Shown here: in pieces, positions 21,060 to 29,979 of the stretch
Layout: each line of letters opens with the position of its first letter
Position numbering within the stretch: the first letter of the stretch is position 1
Source of the DNA: DASVWZ01 sp963715675
GTDB lineage: Bacteria > Acidobacteriota > Terriglobia > Terriglobales > Acidobacteriaceae
NCBI GenBank assembly: GCA_963715675.1
Contig: OY970265.1
Coordinates: 3,782,001 to 3,846,000, forward strand
Direction: 5' to 3'
DNA: 64,000 nucleotides
Translations under genes and position numbers: made by a program
The notes under the pieces: generated by a model
Seen by the model: only the letters and a program-made list of their open reading frames with translations
Databases searched by the model: none
Told to the model about the DNA's origin: nothing

Positions 21060-22889
21060 ATGAACATGCCGACTTCAGATTTGTTTGTGTCCCCCGGACA
21101 CCTGAGTTCGCCAGCCCATACTCCGAACCCATTTCCTTTCCAGCGTTTCGTGCGCCGCTTTCTCCCGATGGAGAGGGTGCGCGAGCTGTATCACCGCGCC
21201 CAGCAACCGGTCAACCGGTCGATCCTGGAAAACGTCCTGGCGGAGATGCGGGTCGAGTTTGTGGTTAGCGATGACGATCTGGCTCGCATTCCGGAGAACG
21301 GCCCTGCCGTGGTCACTTCCAATCATCCGTTCGGATTGCTGGATGGCGCGGTGCTGGGTGCGCTGCTCACGCGAGTGCGTCCGGATGTGAAGGTGTTGAC
21401 CAATTTCCTGCTTTCCGGTATTCCGGAGCTGCACGAATATTGCATCTTCGTGGACCCGTTCGGCTCCGCAGATTCCATTTCCAGGAATCGCCGCGGGGTC
21501 AGGCAGGCGCTGGCCTGGCTTGCCGGCGGCGGCATGCTGGCGATGTTTCCTTCCGGCGAAGTCTCGCATTTCCGCTTCCGCGATATGAGCATCGCCGACC
21601 CGGAGTGGAACTCGCTCGCAGCCCGTCTGGTGCGGATGACCGGGGCGGTCGCGATTCCGGTCTTCCTGCCGGGAAAAAACAGCGCGGCTTTTCAGGCGCT
21701 GGGGGTGATTCATCCGCAACTGCGCACCGCGTCGTTGCTCAACGAATTCCTGCAGCAGACGGACCGCAAGGTGGAGGTTCGGGTCGGAAGCAAGATCACG
21801 GCGGAGACTCTGCGCCATGCCGGGACGCACCGTGAGGCTGCGAGCTATCTGCGTTGGAGAACCTACATTCTGTCGCAACGCGGGACGCAACCGCTGAAGC
21901 GGATTCCCGCCGTGCTGGGCGCGATGTTGCCCCGCAAAGCCCCGGAGGCCGTGGCACAGGCAGTTCCCCAGGGGGCCCTGAAGCGCAATCTGGAGCATCT
22001 CAGTCCAGAGCATTGCCTGTATCAGAACCGCGAATTCGCGGTGTATGTGGCGAAAGCGCGCGAGGTACCCGATGTCATGCAGGAGGTCGGCCGTCTGCGC
22101 GAAGTCACCTTTCGGGCGGTCGGAGAAGGCACCGGCCGGAGCACGGATCTCGACCGGTTCGATCATTATTACTCGCACGTGCTGCTGTGGAGCCGGGTCA
22201 ATTCGGAGTTGGTGGGCGCGTACCGCATTGGACCTACGCCGGAAATCCTGCCCCAGATGGGGCTGCCGGGCTTATATACCAGCACCCTGTTCCGCTACGA
22301 TGCGAAACTGTTCGATCAGCTTGGTCCCGCGCTGGAACTAGGCCGGTCGTTCGTCCGCCCAGAATATCAACGGCAGTACGCGCCGCTGCTGACGCTGTGG
22401 AAGGGGATTGGACGCTACCTCGCGCAGTATCCTGAGTTTGCTGTTCTGTTCGGAGCGGTGAGCATCAGCAACCGCTACTGCCCGTGGTCACGCGAGCTGA
22501 TCTTCCGGTTCTTTCAGGAACGAGAGCGCAACGATGGCGTGTCGCGTCTGGTAACGCCCCGCGCACCGTTCAAACCACGCTGGGTGCGGCAAAGCGAGCA
22601 CCATGCGCCGCACAGCAAGATTCACGACCTGGATCAGCTCACGGATCCAATCGCTGATGTGGAAGCTGACGGCAAAGGCGTGCCGATTCTGCTGAAGCAC
22701 TACGCCAAGCTTGGTGGACGCATGCTGGGCTTCAATGTGGATAAGGACTTTTCCGATGTGCTGGATGGGCTGGTTCTGGTCGACTTGCGACAAACCGACC
22801 GCACCGCTTTGCAGCGCTACCTGGGCGAGGATGGAATGGGGGCTTTCCTGAGTTATCATGGTCTCTGCCCGTCCGAGGTCCCTGCATGA
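21060..22889 (+). CDS. Two-domain acyltransferase, OlsF-like (PlsC-type plus N-acyltransferase)
   Basis: 609 residues. The N-terminal half has a lysophospholipid acyltransferase motif SNHPFGLLDG and the second-block MFPSGEVSHF (about residues 85-190). The C-terminal half (about 320-600) resembles the OlsB/hemolysin-type N-acyltransferase: LREVTFRAVGEGTG, DHYYSHVLLW, ELVGAYRIG and GRSFVRPEYQ. This order matches the bifunctional ornithine-lipid synthase OlsF, so a role in making phosphorus-free aminolipids is the best guess; the amino-acid substrate cannot be read. The next gene overlaps by 4 bases (ATGA), implying an operon with the PhoU-like protein. Confidence 0.8.
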   Translation: MNMPTSDLFVSPGHLSSPAHTPNPFPFQRFVRRFLPMERVRELYHRAQQPVNRSILENVLAEMRVEFVVSDDDLARIPENGPAVVTSNHPFGLLDGAVLGALLTRVRPDVKVLTNFLLSGIPELHEYCIFVDPFGSADSISRNRRGVRQALAWLAGGGMLAMFPSGEVSHFRFRDMSIADPEWNSLAARLVRMTGAVAIPVFLPGKNSAAFQALGVIHPQLRTASLLNEFLQQTDRKVEVRVGSKITAETLRHAGTHREAASYLRWRTYILSQRGTQPLKRIPAVLGAMLPRKAPEAVAQAVPQGALKRNLEHLSPEHCLYQNREFAVYVAKAREVPDVMQEVGRLREVTFRAVGEGTGRSTDLDRFDHYYSHVLLWSRVNSELVGAYRIGPTPEILPQMGLPGLYTSTLFRYDAKLFDQLGPALELGRSFVRPEYQRQYAPLLTLWKGIGRYLAQYPEFAVLFGAVSISNRYCPWSRELIFRFFQERERNDGVSRLVTPRAPFKPRWVRQSEHHAPHSKIHDLDQLTDPIADVEADGKGVPILLKHYAKLGGRMLGFNVDKDFSDVLDGLVLVDLRQTDRTALQRYLGEDGMGAFLSYHGLCPSEVPA

Positions 22890-23578
22890 ATGCCGTCCGC
22901 CGCAAGGCCGTCGAGGAACTTGAATCCACGCGCGAAATGACTGCCCTGGTCCAGCAATCCTGCCTGGTGGCCAAGGACTCTGCGTTCAATCTGCGTGATT
23001 ATCTCGAGAACGCTTCAAAAATGGCATATATCGCGGTGAAGGACTGCGAAAAGGAATTAGACCGCGCCGAACGCAAGATTGACGAAGAAATTACGCGCGC
23101 AATTACCCACGTGAGTGAAGTGGAAGCCCGCGAACTGCTCGCCTGCTTGAAGTTCATCATTGACCTGGAACGGATCGGCGACCTCAACTGGTCGGTGATC
23201 CTCCGGCTGCAGCACCTGTCGAGCAAGCTGTTGAAGGATGACCGCCGGGACCTGATTGCCATGGCCGAAGTGCTGGAAAAGATGCTGGAGACGATTCACC
23301 GCGGATTTGTGCAGCGCGATCTGGAGTCGGCCAACTGGGTGCTGAAGAATGACACGCAGATCGACCACGTCTGCCACTCGGTATTCCGCAGGCTGCTGGA
23401 AGGCAAGGAAGGCCGGCGCGATTACAGCACCAATGTCCTGCTGATGGCCCAAGCCTTCGAGCGCGCCGGCGATCACGCAAAAAACCTGGGCGAGGAACTG
23501 TTTCATCTGGTGGAAGGCCGCAGCATGCGTCATGAGCCCAAACGCCCGAGGAACTCTCGGACGCTGCGCGAGGAGTAG
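22886..23578 (+). CDS. PhoU-domain protein
   Basis: 230 residues, all helical, with two PhoU-type three-helix bundles. The family metal-binding motifs appear as LERIGDLNWSVI (first bundle, His replaced by Leu) and FERAGDHAKNLGEEL (second bundle, canonical ERxxDHxxN). PhoU proteins report phosphate status to PhoR/Pst and bind Fe or other metals. There is no pst operon here; instead it is translationally coupled (4-base overlap) to the OlsF-like acyltransferase, which suggests a link between phosphate status and membrane lipid type. That link is inference. Confidence 0.85.
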   Translation: MNAVRRKAVEELESTREMTALVQQSCLVAKDSAFNLRDYLENASKMAYIAVKDCEKELDRAERKIDEEITRAITHVSEVEARELLACLKFIIDLERIGDLNWSVILRLQHLSSKLLKDDRRDLIAMAEVLEKMLETIHRGFVQRDLESANWVLKNDTQIDHVCHSVFRRLLEGKEGRRDYSTNVLLMAQAFERAGDHAKNLGEELFHLVEGRSMRHEPKRPRNSRTLREE

Positions 23579-23675
23579 GTATAAGTTTCACGTCGCTTCC
23601 TGCCAATTTTCTTTCTGAGCACGGCGCATCCGCCATGGCACGGTTTGATTCCCACCGTTAGTTTATAGTCCATTC

Positions 23676-24743
23676 ATGCGGGCCATTCTGGCGGGAGGCG
23701 GCACGGGCGGACACGTCATTCCTGCTCTCGCCATTGCGCAGCAACTCAAGAAAGATTACGGCGCGGAGGTGCTGTTCATCGGCACCCCGCGCGGCATCGA
23801 GAACCGCCTGGTTCCGGCGGCCGGATTCGAGCTGCGTCTGGTCGAGGTGGGCGCACTCAAGAACGTCAGTCTGGTAACGCGGCTCAACACTTTCTTTGAT
23901 CTGCCCCGGGCCGTATGGTCTTCGCGAACAATTCTGTCGGAGTTTCGTCCCGATGTGGTGATCGGTGTGGGCGGATACGCGTCCGGCCCGGCCATGCTGG
24001 CGGCGGTTCTAAGCAGAATCCCGACCATGGCCTTTGAGCCGAATTTTGTGCCGGGACTGGCCAATCGTTTGGTAGCGCCGTTTGTGAAGGCCGCAGCCGT
24101 CCATTTCGAGGAAACCGGCAAGTACTTTCGCCATTGCGAAGTCACCGGTGTGCCGGTGCGAGAGGCTTTTTTTGCGGCGGCGCCGATGCCTGCAAATGAT
24201 CCGCCGGTGCTGCTTGTCTTCGGAGGAAGCCAGGGTGCGCACGCCATCAATCAAGTAGTGATGGAATCCGCAGCCGAGTTGCAGGCGCGGGTTCCCGGAT
24301 TGCGGATCGTCCATCAAACCGGCGAACGTGACTATAATGACGCGCAGGCTGCTTACGCCAGGCTCGGCAGCGCCGCCGAGGTGCATCGATTTATCGATGA
24401 CATGCCCGCCGTGTTTGGGCGAGCAAGTTTGCTGATGTGCCGCTCAGGGGCGAGCACGGTGGCGGAAGTAGCGGCTGCGGGGAAGCCCGCGATTTTTGTG
24501 CCCTTTCCGGCAGCGGCGGATGACCATCAGAAACGCAATGCGGAAGCGCTGGTGCGCACCGGTGCGGCGGTAATGCTGGAACAGTCCCGGCTCACGCGTG
24601 AGAGTTTGATTAAGACCGTAAGTTCGCTGATGAGCGACCGCGCACGGCTGGAACGTATGGGAGAAGCAGCGAAGAAGATGTCGCATCCTGACGCCGCGAA
24701 GCGGATCGCGGCGATGGCGGCACGGGTTGGAGATAGGAGTTAG
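23676..24743 (+). CDS. murG: UDP-N-acetylglucosamine--LPS-type N-acetylmuramyl transferase MurG
   Basis: Adds GlcNAc to lipid I to form lipid II at the inner face of the cytoplasmic membrane. 355 residues, the family length. The N-terminal glycine-rich loop GGGTGGHVIPA (residues about 6-17) contacts lipid I. The C-terminal Rossmann domain holds GGSQGAHAIN and the UDP-GlcNAc-binding region CRSGASTVAEVAAAGKP. The usual EQN motif reads EPNFVPG. Followed after 79 bases by murC, the common dcw-cluster order. The usual ftsW is not upstream within the window. Confidence 0.97.
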   Translation: MRAILAGGGTGGHVIPALAIAQQLKKDYGAEVLFIGTPRGIENRLVPAAGFELRLVEVGALKNVSLVTRLNTFFDLPRAVWSSRTILSEFRPDVVIGVGGYASGPAMLAAVLSRIPTMAFEPNFVPGLANRLVAPFVKAAAVHFEETGKYFRHCEVTGVPVREAFFAAAPMPANDPPVLLVFGGSQGAHAINQVVMESAAELQARVPGLRIVHQTGERDYNDAQAAYARLGSAAEVHRFIDDMPAVFGRASLLMCRSGASTVAEVAAAGKPAIFVPFPAAADDHQKRNAEALVRTGAAVMLEQSRLTRESLIKTVSSLMSDRARLERMGEAAKKMSHPDAAKRIAAMAARVGDRS

Positions 24744-24822
24744 GCACGGATCTTCGCGGATCTTCACGGATTCTTTCCGGATACACCCGCTCACCGGCGT
24801 GATCCGTGGCTAGAATACTTTC

Positions 24823-26253
24823 ATGTTTGCCAAGATTCAGCGCATTCACTTCGTGGGCATCGGCGGGATCGGCATGAGCGGCATTGCCGAGGTAGTGCTG
24901 AACCTCGGCTACAAGGTTTCCGGTTCCGACCTCAAGAGCTCCTCAATTACCCAGCGCCTGGCGTCCCTCGGAGCCATCTGCTTCGAGGGTCATCGGGCGG
25001 AGAACGCCGCTGGTGCCGAGGTGGTGGTCACCAGCTCGGCCATTGCGCCCGACAACCCGGAGGTGGTGGAAGCGCGCCGGCTGCACATTCCCGTCATCCA
25101 ACGGGCGGAGATGCTGGCCGAGTTGATGCGCCTGAAGTACGGCATCGCCATCGCCGGCATGCATGGCAAGACCACGACTACCTCGATGGTCGCTGCGGTT
25201 CTGGCTGGCGGTGGCCTGGACCCCACGGTGGTGGTAGGCGGCCGCGTGGACGCGATGGGATCCAACGCGCGGCTGGGGAAGTCGCAATACCTGGTTGCCG
25301 AAGCCGACGAGAGCGATCGCTCGTTTCTGAAGCTCTCGCCGATTCTGTCGGTCGTGACCAACATCGATCGCGAGCACATGGATTGCTATCGCAACATGCG
25401 CGACGTAAAACGGGCGTTTCTGGACTTCATGGATCGCGTGCCGTTTTACGGCATGGTCGTGCTCTGTAATGACGATGCCCACTTGCGGCGTCTGCTGCCG
25501 CAAATTCGCCGGCGCACCGTGACCTACGGGACGCGGCGAGGCTCGGACTTCCACATTCGGGTGGGCGAGACAGCTTCCATCGCCGGACTTGAGGGTCCCC
25601 TCAGCCGTTTTCAGGTCACCTATAAAGGCGAGAGCCTCGGCGAATTCCGGCTGCATGTTCCCGGCGTTCACAACATCCTGAACGCCACCGCCGCGATTGC
25701 CGTGGCCATCGGCCTGGATGTCGAAGCCGACCAGATCCGTACTGCACTGGAGAACTTTCGGGGTGTCGACCGGCGCTTTCAGTTGCGCGGCAAGTCGGCG
25801 GGCGTGAGCGTGATTGATGATTACGGCCACCATCCCACAGAGATCCGGGCTACCCTGGCCGCTGCCCGGCAATGCGGTTTTGGCAAGATTCACGTGGTTT
25901 TTCAGCCGCATCGCTACAGTCGCACCCGCGATCTGAAAGATGAATTCGCAACCGCTTTCCACGACGCGGATAGCCTGACGGTACTGGATATCTACGCGGC
26001 CAGCGAACCCCCGATTGACGGTGTGACGGGCGAGGCGCTGGCGCGAAGTATCAAGGACGCCGGCGGGCAGGACACGCAGTATACGGCTTCATTTGCCGCC
26101 GCCGTGGATAGTGTCGTGACTCGTGCCCGGGAAGGTGACATGATCCTGACCTTGGGCGCCGGTAACGTGTCACAACTGGGGCCGCTGATTCTTGAAAAGC
26201 TGGGCTCTCGAGTCGGCCTGGACGCTGTCGCGCAGTCGCTCCCAGGCGTCTAG
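24823..26253 (+). CDS. murC: UDP-N-acetylmuramate--L-alanine ligase MurC
   Basis: ATP-dependent cytosolic enzyme that adds L-Ala to UDP-MurNAc, the first peptide step of peptidoglycan synthesis. 476 residues. The N-terminal UDP-binding domain has VGIGGIGMSGIAEV; the central domain has the ATP loop AGMHGKTTTTSM (about 105-118) and EADESDRSF; the C-terminal domain has DDYGHHPTEI and QPHRYSRT. All key motifs are intact. The spacer from murG carries an inverted dispersed repeat (CACGGATC / GATCCGTG). Confidence 0.97.
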   Translation: MFAKIQRIHFVGIGGIGMSGIAEVVLNLGYKVSGSDLKSSSITQRLASLGAICFEGHRAENAAGAEVVVTSSAIAPDNPEVVEARRLHIPVIQRAEMLAELMRLKYGIAIAGMHGKTTTTSMVAAVLAGGGLDPTVVVGGRVDAMGSNARLGKSQYLVAEADESDRSFLKLSPILSVVTNIDREHMDCYRNMRDVKRAFLDFMDRVPFYGMVVLCNDDAHLRRLLPQIRRRTVTYGTRRGSDFHIRVGETASIAGLEGPLSRFQVTYKGESLGEFRLHVPGVHNILNATAAIAVAIGLDVEADQIRTALENFRGVDRRFQLRGKSAGVSVIDDYGHHPTEIRATLAAARQCGFGKIHVVFQPHRYSRTRDLKDEFATAFHDADSLTVLDIYAASEPPIDGVTGEALARSIKDAGGQDTQYTASFAAAVDSVVTRAREGDMILTLGAGNVSQLGPLILEKLGSRVGLDAVAQSLPGV

Positions 26254-26375
26254 CCGCCTGGACCGATCCGTTTGGGACCAAAGGGCTTTCCATCCTCACA
26301 TAACACCAGCACAGGTGGATAACGAATTTTCAGCTGCCCCGTCTAAATCCGCATAAACGAGTGAGGAGTGGGAGC

Positions 26376-26792
26376 ATGGGTTCAGAAAAAGGATTGTATT
26401 GGCTGGCCGTCGGAATGATGGCGCTGCTGTTCAGCAACTCAGCGGCTGTTCGGCATCAGGATTGGCTTAGCAGTCTCGAATGCCGCTCGATTCAACTCGT
26501 GGAACGGCTCTCGGGATCAAGCATGGCCGACCTGAACCTGGCGGAAGTGAAGCTCGGTTCTCAGTCCAGCCGGTGCGCTCGAACCCAGGCAGCTGCCGCC
26601 CGCATGCAGGCCAGTCTTGTCCGCATGGAGGCTGCAATGGCCCGGCATCAGGTTGGATGCGCACGGCTTGAGGCGCAGAAGGCGCGTCTGGAAGCTCTGC
26701 AGCAGATGCGTGTCGCGGTGATGCCCGCAAATCAAGACTTCCTGATTGAGGTCCCTGAACCCAAGTCCCTTTCCTCCGAGGGAACGATCTAG
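26376..26792 (+). CDS. Membrane-anchored coiled-coil protein of unknown function
   Basis: 138 residues from the ATG at 26376, chosen because AGGAG (26364-26368) lies 7 bases upstream. One N-terminal span (YWLAVGMMALLFSNSAAV) is followed by a helical region with regular repeats (AAARMQASLVRMEAAMARHQ, then CARLEAQKARLEALQQM), which should form a coiled coil. Three Cys are present. Located downstream of murC, but with its own ribosome binding site. No family recognised. Confidence 0.65.
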   Translation: MGSEKGLYWLAVGMMALLFSNSAAVRHQDWLSSLECRSIQLVERLSGSSMADLNLAEVKLGSQSSRCARTQAAAARMQASLVRMEAAMARHQVGCARLEAQKARLEALQQMRVAVMPANQDFLIEVPEPKSLSSEGTI

Positions 26793-26837
26793 GGAGCCTC
26801 TGCGTAAAGTGTGGCGCCGGCGCCCTCGCCCGTACAG

Positions 26838-26857
26838 GGCGGAAACTCCTGTCCGCC
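26838..26857. repeat. REP-like hairpin
   Basis: GGCGGA, AACTCCTG, TCCGCC: same type as the REPs around the RAYT gene but 20 kb away, which supports spread of the element in this genome. Confidence 0.55.
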
Positions 26858-26895
26858 GCATTTGACGTTGATGTTTCTCCGGGATTACCCATTTC

Positions 26896-26924
26896 TTGAC
26901 AAAACCGCATCTCGGGCGCACAAT
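26896..26924 (+). promoter_or_regulatory. Promoter without an associated gene
   Basis: A perfect TTGACA (26896-26901) and CACAAT (26919-26924) are 17 bases apart. Downstream is an AT-rich region with an imperfect palindrome AAGATATGATATG...ACTTATCTT (26930-26961), then no open reading frame. Could drive a non-coding RNA or a lost gene. Confidence 0.45.
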
Positions 26925-27053
26925 ATCTATAAGATATGATATGTAGTAATAACTTATCTTTGCGGATGGATTCCCCACCAGCCCGTGGCAGCGCACAGAG
27001 GTTGCGGGGGAGCAAGCGCAGCAGGCAAGTCGGGGCAGAGGTCGCTAAGTCAT

Positions 27054-27239
27054 TTGTTTTCTATATTATGATATAAATCCTTTACAATCTATATTTTGCG
27101 GCTGTTAGTGCAAAACAGGGGTGAAAATGGCATAAAACGGCCGTCTCAACGACGTTTGTTTTCTGGACTTTACAAAGCATCAAGACAGCAAGCCGCTTGT
27201 TTTCTATAGTTTGACAAAATATCAAAAGGGGGGAGGGGG
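27054..27239. repeat. TTGTTTTCT repeat family and G-run
   Basis: TTGTTTTCT occurs at 27054, 27156 and 27197, each followed within about 20 bases by an AT-rich stretch ending ATCAA or similar (TTTACAAAGCATCAA; TTGACAAAATATCAA). The last copy runs into GGGGGGAGGGGG (27228-27239). The tract ends about 180 bases past the ABC gene's stop. Origin unknown. Confidence 0.5.
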
Positions 27240-27416
27240 TATTACTCAACCGTAAAGCGTGGCGCGGACCAGCCCTCAGCGAAGCCAAATGGGCCCCGCC
27301 CGCGAGACGCCCATTTCTTAGTGCCGCCTCTTGTCGCAAAAGTAAGGAGGTGTTCAAAACCGGAGAGGGCGCCTGCGCCGACATAGACAACATCGTCAGA
27401 GCCTTCGTAGCGTTGG

Positions 27417-28193
27417 TTAGCTCCTGGTTCTCTTCTCGTCTCTCTCGATGACGCCGTCCTTAATGTGGATCACGCGATGGGCATATTCTGCGATGTCGTG
27501 CTCGTGGGTGACCAGCACGATGGTGTTGCCCTCGGCATGCAGACGGTCGAACAAGGACATGATTTCATTTCCGGTCTGGGAATCGAGATTGCCGGTGGGT
27601 TCGTCGGCAAGGATGATCGACGGCCGGTTGACCAGGGCACGGGCAATGGCAACTCTCTGGCGTTGGCCGCCGGAAAGCTCGTTCGGCTTGTGGGTCATGC
27701 GCGATTCCATGCCGACTGCTGCCAGAGCCGCTTTGGCGCGTTCCATCCGTTCCTCCGCCGGCATGCCGGCGTAAATCAGCGGCAGTTCGACGTTGTGCAG
27801 CGCAGTGGCGCGCGCCAAAAGATTGAACGTCTGAAAGACAAATCCGATCTCCTTATTGCGAATCCGGGCCAGTTCGTCGTCGTCCAGTTCGCTGACCAGT
27901 TGATGGTTCAACCAGTACTGGCCTTTGCTGGGAGTGTCGAGGCAGCCGATCAGGTTCATCAATGTAGACTTGCCCGAACCGGAGGGTCCCATGATGGCCA
28001 CATATTCGTTGCGTTGAATGTTCAGGTTGACTCCGCGAAGGGCTTGAACCTGCTGTTCCGAACCCATGTCGTAGGTTTTCCAGAGATCCAACGTCGCAAT
28101 CATGTACGAATCGGGCGGTGCCGACACGACAGGTTGTGGCATGCTGATCACTTCCGCGGTTGCCATTGCTTTCTCCCGGTCCTCTTGGGACAC
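27417..28193 (-). CDS. ABC transporter ATP-binding protein, MacB/LolD type
   Basis: 258 residues. Walker A GPSGSGKST (about residues 70-78), Q-loop FVFQTFNLL, signature LSGGQRQRVAIARAL, Walker B IILADEPTGNLDS and H-loop VTHEHD are all intact. The EPTGNLDSQTG sequence is typical of the MacB/LolD/FtsE group, which power tripartite exporters or lipoprotein release. The adaptor gene lies 61 bases upstream on the same strand. No permease domain is fused, and no permease gene follows, since the next 600 bases are non-coding. Confidence 0.93.
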   Translation of the reverse strand: MSQEDREKAMATAEVISMPQPVVSAPPDSYMIATLDLWKTYDMGSEQQVQALRGVNLNIQRNEYVAIMGPSGSGKSTLMNLIGCLDTPSKGQYWLNHQLVSELDDDELARIRNKEIGFVFQTFNLLARATALHNVELPLIYAGMPAEERMERAKAALAAVGMESRMTHKPNELSGGQRQRVAIARALVNRPSIILADEPTGNLDSQTGNEIMSLFDRLHAEGNTIVLVTHEHDIAEYAHRVIHIKDGVIERDEKRTRS

Positions 28194-28254
28194 TATCCGC
28201 TCCCCACTTGGCGGCTATCCATTGGACGCGCCAGAACTGCACTCGTTAGTGAAA

Positions 28255-29640
28255 CTAGGAACTCTCTTCCTCATCCTGCTTCTTAGGGGTTGAATTATCA
28301 ATTTTGACGCCGCTTCCCGGCTTCAGGGTGCGCAGCACCTTGTAACTGCCGGTAATGATTTCGTCGCCTTCCTTAAGTCCTTGTATCACTTCGATATCAG
28401 TCGTGCCTGCGACTCCGGTCTCGACCGGCACGAATTCCGCTTTATGGTTGCGAATGACAAACACCCCTTGAATCTCAGTCTTATCATTCGACGCGGGTTT
28501 TTGCGGAGAGGCCGCCTGTACCGATCCTTTCTCGCTTTTTGGAACCAGGTCTGCCTCCTGCCTGACCGTCAACGCCTGAATGGGGACGGTGAGTGCCTGG
28601 CTGCGAGTCGCCGTCGTGATCTTGGCGGTCGCTGAGAGCCCTGGGCGGAGATCCTGCGGAGGATCTTGCAAGGTAACTACCACCTTGAAATCCTTAGCCT
28701 CCTGGCTGGCCGACCCGGACTGCGAAGTGGAGACGCCGGTGGAGCGCACGATGGCATTGTCGCCGATCTCGGTGACCACCGCCTTGAAGGTCTTCTTAGG
28801 GATTGCGTCGATGGTAACCTCTGCGGCCTGGCCCAATTTGACGTTGACGATGTCGGTTTCGTCCACTTTGACCTCGGCGGTGATGACCGACAGATCGGCC
28901 AGAGTCATCAACGTGCTGCCGGGAGCATTCTGAATGCCCATGACCACGGTTTCACCTTCCCGCACCGGGAGATTGGTGATGGTGCCGTCGTACGGAGCGG
29001 AGTAAGTGGTTTTTTGCAGCACGTCAGCGGCATGGGTAAGGTTGGCACGGGCTTGCCCGATATGGCGGTCCGCGGAATCTTTTTGGGCTCTGGCCTGGGC
29101 AACCCGGGCCTCGGCTTGCGCCAAGCCTGACTGGGAGGCTTGATACGTAGCCTTCTGGCTATCATATTCCGACTTGGCGATCAGAGCGTCCTTGTACAAA
29201 CCCTGGGTGCGAGCCCAGTCCAGTTGGGCGCGCTCGGCGTCCGACTTGGCGCGATTCAGGTCCGCCAGCGAGGTGTTCAGAGCCGCTTCCGCGGCGACCG
29301 CATCGGTCTTGGCGCCTTCAAGCGAAGCCTGCATTGCGTTCATGTCGGCAGCTGGTTGCACGTTCTCGATCTGCGCCAGCAATTGTCCCTGCTTGACCTT
29401 CGCGCCCTCTTTCACGTAGAGCTTGATAATTTTGCCGTAGGCGTTGGCGCCGATGTTCACGTACGTCTTGGGCTTGATTTCGCCGGAAGCGCTGACCACT
29501 GCCGCCAAATCCTGCTTCTTGGCGGTGCCGGTCTGCACCGTGGCCACATTCTTGTGACTCTGGTGGACGGTGAAACCAACAATCGCAGCCAGCAGAACCG
29601 CGATTCCCGCGCCAATGCCGATTTTTTTTCCGGTGCTCAT
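28255..29640 (-). CDS. Periplasmic adaptor (membrane fusion protein), MacA-like
   Basis: 461 residues. One N-terminal membrane anchor (IGAGIAVLLAAIVGF), then the lipoyl half (GKIIKLYVKEGAKVKQGQLLAQIEN), a long alpha-hairpin (about 100-210, many Ala/Gln/Lys), the second lipoyl half (YSAPYDGTITNLPVREGETV), a beta-barrel domain and a membrane-proximal domain (about 330-440). Adaptors of this type connect an inner-membrane pump to an outer-membrane channel. It is first in an operon with the MacB-type ATPase; the permease is missing nearby. The C-terminus is charged (QDEEESS). Confidence 0.93.
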   Translation of the reverse strand: MSTGKKIGIGAGIAVLLAAIVGFTVHQSHKNVATVQTGTAKKQDLAAVVSASGEIKPKTYVNIGANAYGKIIKLYVKEGAKVKQGQLLAQIENVQPAADMNAMQASLEGAKTDAVAAEAALNTSLADLNRAKSDAERAQLDWARTQGLYKDALIAKSEYDSQKATYQASQSGLAQAEARVAQARAQKDSADRHIGQARANLTHAADVLQKTTYSAPYDGTITNLPVREGETVVMGIQNAPGSTLMTLADLSVITAEVKVDETDIVNVKLGQAAEVTIDAIPKKTFKAVVTEIGDNAIVRSTGVSTSQSGSASQEAKDFKVVVTLQDPPQDLRPGLSATAKITTATRSQALTVPIQALTVRQEADLVPKSEKGSVQAASPQKPASNDKTEIQGVFVIRNHKAEFVPVETGVAGTTDIEVIQGLKEGDEIITGSYKVLRTLKPGSGVKIDNSTPKKQDEEESS

Positions 29641-29979
29641 GTTGTTGTCACAATCGTAGTGAAATTTGGCCAGCCAGATCAGCTCACTTCATACCCTGCC
29701 GCCGGACGCTGAAGCAGCGGGGCACCTATCTCTTTTATACGGCCATACTGCAACAAAAGTTCCCTCTTTAGGAAGTATGGACAACGGTTAGAGGCTTGCT
29801 TTTGGAGCCAACCGGAATAATTATAGCGTGTCCGGCAAGGGCAGTAAGATGGGTTGGGATTCGGGGCCTGACTTGGGGGATTCGGCTTGAGACGCCAGAT
29901 TTCCATGCTATACTCCCGCACAGATGCGGCCCAGATTTTCCCCTCCTCGACCCGGCCGCCGTGAAATGGGTAACGAACC
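29641..29979. other. Intergenic region between divergent macA-like and GloVer genes
   Basis: No gene. It must hold promoters for both directions. A GTATAAAAG box on the minus strand (about 29733-29741) is a possible -10 region for the adaptor gene, without a clear -35. Confidence 0.35.

Larger units (their letters stand above)
26793..27416. other. Repeat-rich non-coding region between 26792 and the ABC transporter
   Basis: No gene in more than 600 bases, and noticeably more A+T-rich than its surroundings between 26880 and 27240. It holds a REP-like hairpin (26838-26857), an orphan promoter (26896-26924) followed by short palindromes, a family of TTGTTTTCT repeats and a G-run (listed separately). 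Confidence 0.6.
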
